Below, one piece after another: positions 57,771 to 64,000 of a stretch of 64,000 bases of DNA (positions within the stretch are counted from its first letter, which is position 1; each line of letters opens with the position of its first letter). A model generated the notes under the pieces. That model was not told the origin of the DNA. It saw only the letters and a program-made list of their open reading frames with translations, and searched no databases. A program made the position numbers and the translations under genes. The stretch covers positions 1 through 64,000 of the forward strand of contig NZ_FNPF01000001.1 of assembly GCF_900107235.1 (NCBI RefSeq), given 5' to 3'. This stretch comes from Citreimonas salinaria. Lineage in GTDB: Bacteria > Pseudomonadota > Alphaproteobacteria > Rhodobacterales > Rhodobacteraceae.

Positions 57771-58028
57771 ATGCACCAACGCAATACTGGGCCTATGCGC
57801 TCCAGCCTGCGCTGCGGCGCTCTAACGCGGCGTGGCACCTCCTGTCAGGCTCCAGCTATGGCAGGCCGCACGAGATGCCGCATGCATGGCGGAACAGCGA
57901 GTAGTGGGGCAAAAACAGGTAACAAAAATGCCTTGAAACACGGCGGCACGACGCACGAGGCGAAGGAGTTGCAGCGTTACATTCGCGCGCTTGCTCAGCG
58001 AACAAATGAGATCATCGACGAAATGTGA
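57771..58028 (+). CDS. HGG-motif small protein, partner of the 191-aa gene
   Basis: An 85-residue basic protein. CGALTRRGTSCQAPAMAGRT and RCRMHGG give a possible Cys/His metal site, followed by GNKNALKHGGTTHEAKE and a helix. This matches the HGG-type domain often annotated in phage- or island-borne small proteins. Alternative start at 57795 (MRSSLRCGALTRRG). Its frequent pairing with the preceding type of gene suggests a common function, possibly DNA-associated; that is inference. Confidence 0.72.
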   Translation: MHQRNTGPMRSSLRCGALTRRGTSCQAPAMAGRTRCRMHGGTASSGAKTGNKNALKHGGTTHEAKELQRYIRALAQRTNEIIDEM

Positions 58029-58453
58029 GGTCCTGGTTCCGCCAGCAGAAATCGATGAATCCGTGTGGCCACAAGACCAACGCCCTCCGCTGCGCTCGAC
58101 GTTCATTCATATGCATTCCATCTCGCGGCAACTATAATAATAATGAATACCTATCCTGAAGTCCGCCGCCGCTTTGGCGCACCCACTACGCATCCGGCAC
58201 GAAATCCTGGGCTCTACTTCTATAACAAATTGATCGAAAGCACGTTCCGAAGGAAGGAGATGAAAATTTGAGAAAACGCGTTGTCCTCCTGATCACGCGA
58301 TGATCGACCGGCATACCCCTACGGATTCAGTACCAATATTCCACCACGTGTAGTCATTGAGATTTTTCGCGGCCGGACCGCGCCAGAGTGTGCGAAACAG
58401 GTATCAAAATAAAGTTTATTGACGCCGTTGGAGCGATGGGCCTTGGTCAATCC
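58029..58453. other. AT-richer gene-poor stretch of the insertion
   Basis: No gene is supported in this 425-bp interval. A 42-codon frame at 58143-58271 (MNTYPEVRRRFGAPTTHPAR) has no ribosome site and a mixed composition; it could be a decayed gene. No repeat or terminator was evident. Confidence 0.5.
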
Positions 58454-58750
58454 CTACGAGGCTTTTGCCTTCAGTAGCGTTGATATGGCCCCGGGAAATT
58501 CGTAGGCAACAAGAGCCAAGATTGCAAGTACGCAACCAGCCGGACCAATTTTCCCAGTGTTCGGATCAACGAGCCACTCGTCAATCAGCTCTAGCAATGA
58601 CGCCGGATCGCTGGCGTCCGGATCTTCCTCATCATGACCCTCTTTTGATAGCTTCTCTAAAGACGAGATCGCATGAGCAGTCAATTTCTTAAAGTCTGTA
58701 ATCTCGTAGCTGATGACGACTTTGACAACCATACTTGCGTTGCGTTCCAT
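58454..58750 (-). CDS. Orphan acidic protein with hydrophobic C-terminus, 98 aa
   Basis: The 98-residue product begins MERNASMVVKVVISYEITDF, is acidic in the middle (GHDEEDPDASDPASLLELID), and has a hydrophobic helix CVLAILALVAYEFPGAIS near the end. Frame, composition and a GAGAG-like site upstream suggest it is coding. Family and role are not recognised. It sits alone inside the lower-GC insertion, so horizontal acquisition is likely. Confidence 0.5.
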   Translation of the reverse strand: MERNASMVVKVVISYEITDFKKLTAHAISSLEKLSKEGHDEEDPDASDPASLLELIDEWLVDPNTGKIGPAGCVLAILALVAYEFPGAISTLLKAKAS

Positions 58751-58988
58751 TCAATAATCTCTCATCCCATAAGCTACCGTGGCGATACTCAGGAACCGGC
58801 TCATCTAGAAACTACGAGCACCAGAGGATCGGCCACCTCAGTAGATAGATAGCGCAAGCCAATTAGCCCCGCAATATTATTGAAATACGAGTATCTAGCG
58901 AGAGTTATCATTTACATGACAATGCGACACAGCGATGTCGAGATATCTCAACTCTCAGAATAAGAGCCGTCTTCTTCGGCTTCGCCGA

Positions 58989-59345
58989 TTACTGGTCGAA
59001 GGTGAAAGCGCATCCGAGGCTGCCGATTCCGGCGGCGTGGGGGCTCGAAGAGCGGAAGGCGGAGGGCAGATTGCACGGTATGAGCGGCCTCCAGCGCAGG
59101 AGGAACAGGTTGCCGAGGGCTAACAGCGTGAAGAGCCGCGCCCGGCTCATCGCGAGGCCACAGTGGCGGTTCTTGAGATACCGAATTGTCGCCCGATCAT
59201 CCGGAAAAGATGCTCGACCCGGGCGCGCGCCATCGCGATGATCCAATCGATACTTTTGTCGGTAGGGAGCAGAGCGCGCCACTCTTCGGCACGTTGCGAG
59301 CACTCACTGACACTCTCAAGCGCAGCATATTTCTTTGTTATGGCT
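58989..59345 (-). pseudogene. Transposase C-terminal remnant (IS5-type DDE)
   Basis: In one frame (about 59345 to 59160) the sequence reads AEEWRALLPTDKSIDWIIAM then ARARVEHLFRMIGRQFG, including the RVEH-F region with the last catalytic Glu. One base is then missing, and the match resumes as LKNRHCGLAMSRARLFTLLA and LGNLFLLRW to a stop at 58989. The N-terminal two thirds are absent. It lies between the accessory genes and rmlA and marks a past insertion. Confidence 0.75.
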
Positions 59346-59390
59346 GCTCACTTGGACAAGAAGCTGCTCCTACAGCTGGTGACGTTCCAA

Positions 59391-60266
59391 TTAGTCGACG
59401 AGCAACTGGCTGAGATATGTGCCGTAGGCAGTCTTGGAAAACAGCGCGGCTCGCGCAGCCAGCGCCTCGGCGTCGATCCAGCCCATCTGCCAGGCGATTT
59501 CCTCGGGGCAGCCGACCTGCTGGCCCTGCCGCGCCGACAGGGTGCGAACGAAGTTGCCCGCGTCCAGCAGCGACCCGTGCGTGCCGGTGTCCAGCCAGGC
59601 ATAGCCGCGCCCCATCTGGCGCACGGTCAGCGCGCCGTCGTTCAGATACATCTGCAACAGTGACGCGATCTCCAGCTCGCCACGCGACGAGGGCGTGACC
59701 GCGCGGGCGCGGTCGGGCGCGGTTCCGTCGAGGAAGTACAGCCCCGTCACCGCGTAGGGCGACGGAGCCCGGGCCGGTTTTTCGACGATGGCGCGGGCGG
59801 TGCCGTCGGGCGCGAAGTCGACCACGCCGTAGCGTTCGGGATCGGCCACGCGGTACCCGAAGACGGTCCCCCCGGTGACGGCTGCGTCGGCGGCGCGCAG
59901 GTGGTCGGGCAACCCGTGCCCGAAGAAGATGTTGTCGCCCAGAACCATCGCCGACGCGGCCCCCTGCAAGAAGTCCCGCGCCAGAAGGTAGGCCTGCGCC
60001 AGTCCGTCGGGCGACGGTTGCGCGACATACTCGAGCCGCAGCCCCCATTGCGCCCCGTCGCCCAGCGTGCGTCTGAACTGCTCCTGGTCCTGCGGCGTGG
60101 TGATCACGCAGATCTCGCGGATGCCGGTCAGCATCAGCACGCTCAGCGGGTAGTAGATCATCGGCTTGTCGTAGACCGGCAGTAGCTGCTTGCTGACGCC
60201 CATGGTGATCGGGTGCAGCCGCGTTCCGGTCCCACCGGCGAGGATGATGCCCTTGCGGTCGGTCAA
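59391..60266 (-). CDS. rmlA: Glucose-1-phosphate thymidylyltransferase RmlA
   Basis: Makes dTDP-glucose, the first step to dTDP-L-rhamnose. The 291-residue product has the nucleotidyltransferase motif GIILAGGTGTRLHPIT, VSKQLLPVYDKPMIYYPLS, LGDNIFFGHG and EKPARAPSPYAVTGLYF. The start is TTG at 60266, overlapping the rmlD stop by 4 bases; a longer ATG frame would run through rmlD. Last gene of the rmlCBDA operon, next to the transposase remnant. Confidence 0.95.
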   Translation of the reverse strand: MTDRKGIILAGGTGTRLHPITMGVSKQLLPVYDKPMIYYPLSVLMLTGIREICVITTPQDQEQFRRTLGDGAQWGLRLEYVAQPSPDGLAQAYLLARDFLQGAASAMVLGDNIFFGHGLPDHLRAADAAVTGGTVFGYRVADPERYGVVDFAPDGTARAIVEKPARAPSPYAVTGLYFLDGTAPDRARAVTPSSRGELEIASLLQMYLNDGALTVRQMGRGYAWLDTGTHGSLLDAGNFVRTLSARQGQQVGCPEEIAWQMGWIDAEALAARAALFSKTAYGTYLSQLLVD

Positions 60267-61102
60267 TGTCCCAGTTCCTTCAGCACGGTGCGCAGACCAG
60301 CGCGCCAGTCCGGCACGGGAATTTTGAAGTCCCGCATGATCGCCGCGCAATCCAGCCGGCTGTTCAGCGGTCTGGGCGCGGGTGTGGGGTATCGGGCAGT
60401 GGTGACCTCGTCGATCAATGTGTCGCGCCCGGCCGCGTCGAAGATCTCACGGGCGAACCCCGCCCAGCTGACATGCGGCGCACCCGCCAGGTGATAGGTG
60501 CCGCCTCGGTGACCGTCACGCAGCGCCTGGGCCATGTGCAGCAGGGCGCCAGCGACGTCGGCGGCCGGTGTCGGCCCGCCGACCTGATCGGCCACGACGG
60601 ACACGCGGTCGCGGGTGTCCGACAGGCGCAACATCGTCCTGACGAAATTCGACCCGTGCGCCGAGAACACCCACGACGTGCGCAGGATGACGTGCGGCCC
60701 GCCTGCGGCCCGCACCGCGTGCTCGCCGGCCAGCTTGGTGCGACCATAGGCGCCCAGCGGCGCCGGGGCATCGTCCTCGTGCCAGGGCGTGGTGCCGGTA
60801 CCGTCGAAGACGTAGTCGGTGCTGACGTGCACCAGCGGGATGTCCCGCGCGGCGCAGGCGCGCCCCAGGGCACCCGGCGCTTCGGCGTTGAGCACGAGGG
60901 CATCGGACTCGGCCGTCTCGGCGGCATCCACGGCGGTCCAGGCGGCGGCATTGATCACCGCGAGGGGGTCGTGGGCGTCGATGGCGCGGGCTGCTGAATG
61001 CGGGTCGCGCAGATCAAACGCGTCGCGGCCAAGCGCGGTGACGCCGCCCACCCGCCGCAGCTCGGTCGCGACCTGACCCGAATGACCAAAGACCAGGATC
61101 AT
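60263..61102 (-). CDS. rmlD: dTDP-4-dehydrorhamnose reductase RmlD
   Basis: Final reduction to dTDP-L-rhamnose. The 279-residue SDR protein has the nucleotide motif [35 protein letters not shown] and the YGRTKLAGE catalytic Tyr-Lys pair. ATG at 61102 overlaps the rmlB stop by 4 bases. Confidence 0.95.
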   Translation of the reverse strand: MILVFGHSGQVATELRRVGGVTALGRDAFDLRDPHSAARAIDAHDPLAVINAAAWTAVDAAETAESDALVLNAEAPGALGRACAARDIPLVHVSTDYVFDGTGTTPWHEDDAPAPLGAYGRTKLAGEHAVRAAGGPHVILRTSWVFSAHGSNFVRTMLRLSDTRDRVSVVADQVGGPTPAADVAGALLHMAQALRDGHRGGTYHLAGAPHVSWAGFAREIFDAAGRDTLIDEVTTARYPTPAPRPLNSRLDCAAIMRDFKIPVPDWRAGLRTVLKELGH

Positions 61103-62142
61103 CCGCCGGTTCCAAGCCGGCGCCCCACGCCGTCGCGGCCCAGCAAAGCGCGCCACCAATCTTCGTGTTCGAGATACCAGTCGACGGTGCGCGCCAGCCC
61201 CTGCTCCAGCGTCACCGAGGGGCGCCAGCCCAGTTCGTCGCGGATGCGCGTCGCGTCGATGGCGTAGCGCGCGTCGTGGCCGGGCCGGTCGGGCACGAAG
61301 GTTATCAGGTCGGCGTGCGTGCCGTCCGAGCGCGGGCGCCGGTCGTCCAGGATGGCGCAGATCGTTCGCACCAGGTCGATGTTGCTGCGCTCGGCCCCGC
61401 CGCCGATCGCGTAGCTGCGCCCCGGCGCGCCGCGTTTAAGCACCGTCAGAAGCGCCTCGGCGTGATCTTCGACGTAAAGCCAGTCGCGCACGTTCGACCC
61501 GGCGCCGTAGACCGGGATCGGCCGGCCGGCGAGCGCGTTCAGGATCACCACCGGGATCAGCTTTTCGGGAAAATGGTATGGCCCGTAATTGTTCGAGCAG
61601 TTCGATACCACGACCGGCAGGCCGTAGGTCGCGCCCCAGGCGCGCACTAGGTGATCCGATGCCGCTTTCGACGCCGAGTAGGGCGAACGCGGATCGTATG
61701 GCGTGGCTTCGGTGAAGCGGCCGAGGGCGCCCAAGCTGCCGAACACCTCGTCGGTCGAGACGTGGTGGAACCGGAAGGCATCGGAGCGGCCTCGCGCCTC
61801 CCAGTAAGCGCGCGCCGCCTCGAGCAGGTGGAAGGTGCCGGCCACGTTGGTTTCGACGAAGGTGCCGGGCCCGTCGATCGACCGGTCGACATGGGTTTCC
61901 GCCGCCAGGTGCAGCACCGCGTCGGGATCGTGCGCGGCGAAGATCCGGTCCAGCGCGGCGCGGTCCCGAATATCGGCGCATTCAAACGCATATGCGGGTT
62001 CGTCCGCCACTGCGGCGACGTTGTCGAGACACGCGGCATAGGTCAGCGCATCGACGTTCACCACCGAATGGCCATCGGCCACGGCGTACCGGACAACCGC
62101 CGATCCGATGAAGCCCGCTCCGCCCGTCACGAGGATCTTCAT
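61099..62142 (-). CDS. rmlB: dTDP-glucose 4,6-dehydratase RmlB
   Basis: Forms dTDP-4-dehydro-6-deoxyglucose. The 347-residue extended SDR has [34 protein letters not shown] and [13 protein letters not shown] with the catalytic Tyr-Lys. ATG at 62142 overlaps the rmlC stop by 4 bases. Confidence 0.96.
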   Translation of the reverse strand: MKILVTGGAGFIGSAVVRYAVADGHSVVNVDALTYAACLDNVAAVADEPAYAFECADIRDRAALDRIFAAHDPDAVLHLAAETHVDRSIDGPGTFVETNVAGTFHLLEAARAYWEARGRSDAFRFHHVSTDEVFGSLGALGRFTEATPYDPRSPYSASKAASDHLVRAWGATYGLPVVVSNCSNNYGPYHFPEKLIPVVILNALAGRPIPVYGAGSNVRDWLYVEDHAEALLTVLKRGAPGRSYAIGGGAERSNIDLVRTICAILDDRRPRSDGTHADLITFVPDRPGHDARYAIDATRIRDELGWRPSVTLEQGLARTVDWYLEHEDWWRALLGRDGVGRRLGTGG

Positions 62143-62705
62143 GCGGGGGCCATGACGAACGGACTTGTGAAATCGGCCCAGCATGGTGCGCCCGCGTCCT
62201 TTTCGGACAGGACGGGCGGGGCGTCCAAGGCGGGCCAGACTATGGCGAGGCCGGGATCATCCCAGCGCAGGGCCGTCTCGCTTTCGGGTGCGTAGAAATC
62301 GGAGCATTTGTAGACGATCTCGGTCTCGGGCTCCAGCGTCATGAAACCGTGGGCAAAACCCTCGGGGATGAAGACCTGCCGGCCGTTCTCGGCCGAAAGC
62401 TCGAACCCCGCCCAGCGCCCGAACGTGGTTGATCCGACGCGCAGGTCCAATGCCACGTCGAACAGGCGGCCCCGACCGCAGCGCAAGAGCTTGGCCTGCG
62501 CGTGCGGCGGCGCCTGGAAATGCAGACCGCGCACGGTGCCGGCATGCTCCGAGACCGAGTGGTTGTCCTGCACGAAGACTGTGTCGATGCCGGCCCGCGC
62601 GTAGGTGCGGGCATTGAAGGTTTCGGCGAAGAAGCCGCGCGCGTCGCCGTAGCGGCGCGGCGTGACCAGGCAGAGACCCGGAAGGTCCGTAGGCTCGATC
62701 CGCAT
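62139..62705 (-). CDS. rmlC: dTDP-4-dehydrorhamnose 3,5-epimerase RmlC
   Basis: A cupin-fold epimerase, 188 residues, with [34 protein letters not shown] and [20 protein letters not shown]. The catalytic His in RGLHFQ and the Tyr region are present. ATG at 62705 has GAGGGG upstream; the longer frame is rejected as Arg/Ala-rich noise. It heads the rmlC-B-D-A operon, each gene overlapping the next by 4 bases. Confidence 0.95.
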   Translation of the reverse strand: MRIEPTDLPGLCLVTPRRYGDARGFFAETFNARTYARAGIDTVFVQDNHSVSEHAGTVRGLHFQAPPHAQAKLLRCGRGRLFDVALDLRVGSTTFGRWAGFELSAENGRQVFIPEGFAHGFMTLEPETEIVYKCSDFYAPESETALRWDDPGLAIVWPALDAPPVLSEKDAGAPCWADFTSPFVMAPA

Positions 62706-62853
62706 GTCCGCCGCCCCTCGCCTGTTCGGTGCGCGCCCCGCGCGCTTTTCAGCGCGCCGATCCAAGCCGTTCGCACCCGCGGCGTCAACGCCTGCGCACG
62801 CACGGCCGCCATGGTGTCGCAGCGCGGTCACGAACCTCGGTCACGAGCTTCGG

Positions 62854-63867
62854 TCAGGCCACGTCGTAGTAGTCCCGATACCATTCGACAAAGCGCCGAA
62901 CCCCGTCGCGCATGTCGGTTTTCGGACGGTAGCCGGTCAGACGTTCCAGCAGTGTGGCGTCGGCCCAAGTGGCCGGCACGTCGCCCGGCTGCATGTCCAT
63001 GAAGTTGCGGGTGACCGGCACGCCCAGCGCCTCTTCGACCGCGTCGACGAAATCCAGCAGCCGCTCGCTTTTCGAATTGCCGATGTTGACCACGCGGTAG
63101 GGCGCGACGGGCGACAGGCTGTCACCCTCCTCGATCGCCTCGGGACTATCGGGGCGGACGGGCGGGGCATCCATCAACAGGCGGATCGCGCGCACGAGAT
63201 CATCGACATAGGTGAAGTCGCGAAACATCTCGCCGTGATTGTAGACGTCGATCGGACGGCCGTTCAGCGTGGCCTCGACGAACTTGAACAGCGCCATGTC
63301 GGGACGCCCCCAAGGCCCGTAGACGGTGAAGAAGCGGAACATGGTCGTCGGCAGGTCGTAGAGATGGGCGTAGCTGTGGCCCATCGCCTCGGTCGCCATC
63401 TTGGTCGCGGCGTAGATCGTCATCGGCGTGTCGACACGGTCGGTCTCGCGGAAGGGCATATCGGTGTTTGCGCCGTAGACCGACGACGTCGAGGCCATCA
63501 TCAGGTGCTTCACGCGATGACGGCGCGCGACCTCCATGACGTTGAAGGTGCCGACGACGTTGGCGTCGACATAGGCGCGCGGATTTTCCAGGCTGTAGCG
63601 GACGCCCGCCTGTGCCGCGAGATGCACGATCACGTCCGGTTCGAACCCGTCCATAGCGGCGTCCAGCGCCTCGCGGTCCTCGAGCATCGCCTCGGACGCG
63701 GAAAAGTCGGGCTTCTGCGACAGCATCGCGTGCCGGCGCGCCTTCAGCCGGACGTCGTAGTAGTCGGTCATCCCGTCGAAGCCCGCAACGGCGTGCCCCT
63801 CGTCCAGCAGAAGCCGCGCGAGGTGGAAACCGATGAAGCCGGCGGATCCCGTAATCAAAATACGCAA
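62854..63867 (-). CDS. UDP-glucuronate 4-epimerase-like NAD-dependent epimerase
   Basis: An extended SDR of 337 residues, most like LpsL/UDP-glucuronate 4-epimerases that give UDP-galacturonate for polysaccharide. It has GSAGFIGFHLARLLLDEG, FDGMTDYYDVRLKARRH, AAQAGVRYSLENPRAY, STSSVYGANT and YAATKMATE with the catalytic Tyr-Lys. TTG at 63867 has GAGGG 7 bases upstream and gives the usual family start MRILITG. An ATG at 63918, with AGGA, would add 17 residues and is the alternative. It belongs to the surface-sugar region with rmlCBDA. Confidence 0.88.
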   Translation of the reverse strand: MRILITGSAGFIGFHLARLLLDEGHAVAGFDGMTDYYDVRLKARRHAMLSQKPDFSASEAMLEDREALDAAMDGFEPDVIVHLAAQAGVRYSLENPRAYVDANVVGTFNVMEVARRHRVKHLMMASTSSVYGANTDMPFRETDRVDTPMTIYAATKMATEAMGHSYAHLYDLPTTMFRFFTVYGPWGRPDMALFKFVEATLNGRPIDVYNHGEMFRDFTYVDDLVRAIRLLMDAPPVRPDSPEAIEEGDSLSPVAPYRVVNIGNSKSERLLDFVDAVEEALGVPVTRNFMDMQPGDVPATWADATLLERLTGYRPKTDMRDGVRRFVEWYRDYYDVA

Positions 63868-63947
63868 AATATGGCCCTCGCACCGCCGTTGAAAGTCAAC
63901 GTATTGGGTTTCATTCATGCATGCATCCTGTCAAGCACGCTCAAGCG

Positions 63948-63980
63948 CTTGTCCGCGTGCGTATCACACGTGGACAAGCC
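63948..63980. repeat. Near-perfect 13-bp palindrome upstream of the epimerase
   Basis: GCTTGTCCGCGTG (63948-63960) and CACGTGGACAAGC (63968-63980) are complementary at 12 of 13 bases, with a 7-base centre. It lies 30-115 bp upstream of the two possible start codons of the epimerase gene, a natural place for an operator. No T-run follows, so a terminator is less likely. Confidence 0.65.
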
Positions 63981-64000
63981 CAACCGAAAGCTTACTGAAA

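Noticed and set aside
58065-58271. 68-codon frame in the insertion
   Set aside because: No ribosome site, mixed composition, and no motif; kept only as a possible decayed sequence.

Overview
The window is about 64 kb of high-GC chromosome from an alphaproteobacterium of the Rhodobacterales, most likely the Roseobacter group. The evidence is the gene content and order: dnaA-dnaN-recF-gyrB; the flaF-flbT-DUF1217 flagellar cluster behind a single flagellin; a TAXI-type TRAP transporter; secA beside a parvulin, argJ and mutT; rimP-nusA-ylxR-infB; and TTAA-type CtrA-like motifs. No rRNA, tRNA or CRISPR was found. The species cannot be named from sequence alone.

Layout. 1-416 is the edge of an IS5-family element with a frameshifted transposase. 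417-922 is gene-free and holds a perfect 16-bp inverted repeat. 923-7960 is the replication-initiation cluster gyrB, recF, dnaN, dnaA and then rpsT, all leftward, with a dyad-rich dnaA leader; the origin is probably nearby but was not pinned down. 8.2-12.5 kb holds an enoyl-CoA hydratase, mutM, and the divergent ubiquinone pair ubiE-ubiB. 12.7-19.4 kb is a flagellar block: flgD, fliK, a FlgJ-like rod-binding protein, a FlgN-like chaperone, DUF1217, flbT, flaF and flagellin. 19.5-26.6 kb pairs a DctB/DctD two-component system with a TAXI TRAP transporter. 26.6-36.6 kb is housekeeping and envelope: BadF-type kinase, radC, a PstS-like/OmpA protein, secA, parvulin, argJ, mutT. A 40-residue protein gene and a strong terminator separate this from the leftward rimP-nusA-ylxR-infB operon (36.9-42.3 kb). 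An aminotransferase and rmuC follow.

45.2-48.2 kb is a decaying or mis-assembled signalling locus. A response regulator and a seven-helix membrane GGDEF protein carry three apparent single-base insertions between them, and a nearby short reading frame is broken by a 7-bp direct repeat.

48.4-56.9 kb holds two convergent ABC clusters with MacB/LolD-type ATPases and FtsX-type permeases. The rightward one ends in an AttH/carotenoid-hydratase-like exported protein. The leftward one is a tightly coupled six-gene operon: exported protein, ATPase, permease, DUF4198 (NikK-like), a small NikL-like protein, and a ZnuA-like protein with a His-rich loop but no first His ligand. Neither ZnuBC nor NikMQO accompanies them. 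This is the best candidate here for an undescribed system, probably in periplasmic metal handling.

57.0-59.3 kb is a lower-GC insertion with an unfamiliar pair of small genes (one with HGG and GNKNALKHG motifs), an orphan acidic protein and a transposase remnant. 59.4-64.0 kb is a surface-polysaccharide precursor region: rmlC-rmlB-rmlD-rmlA for dTDP-L-rhamnose, and a UDP-glucuronate 4-epimerase-like gene with a near-perfect palindrome upstream.
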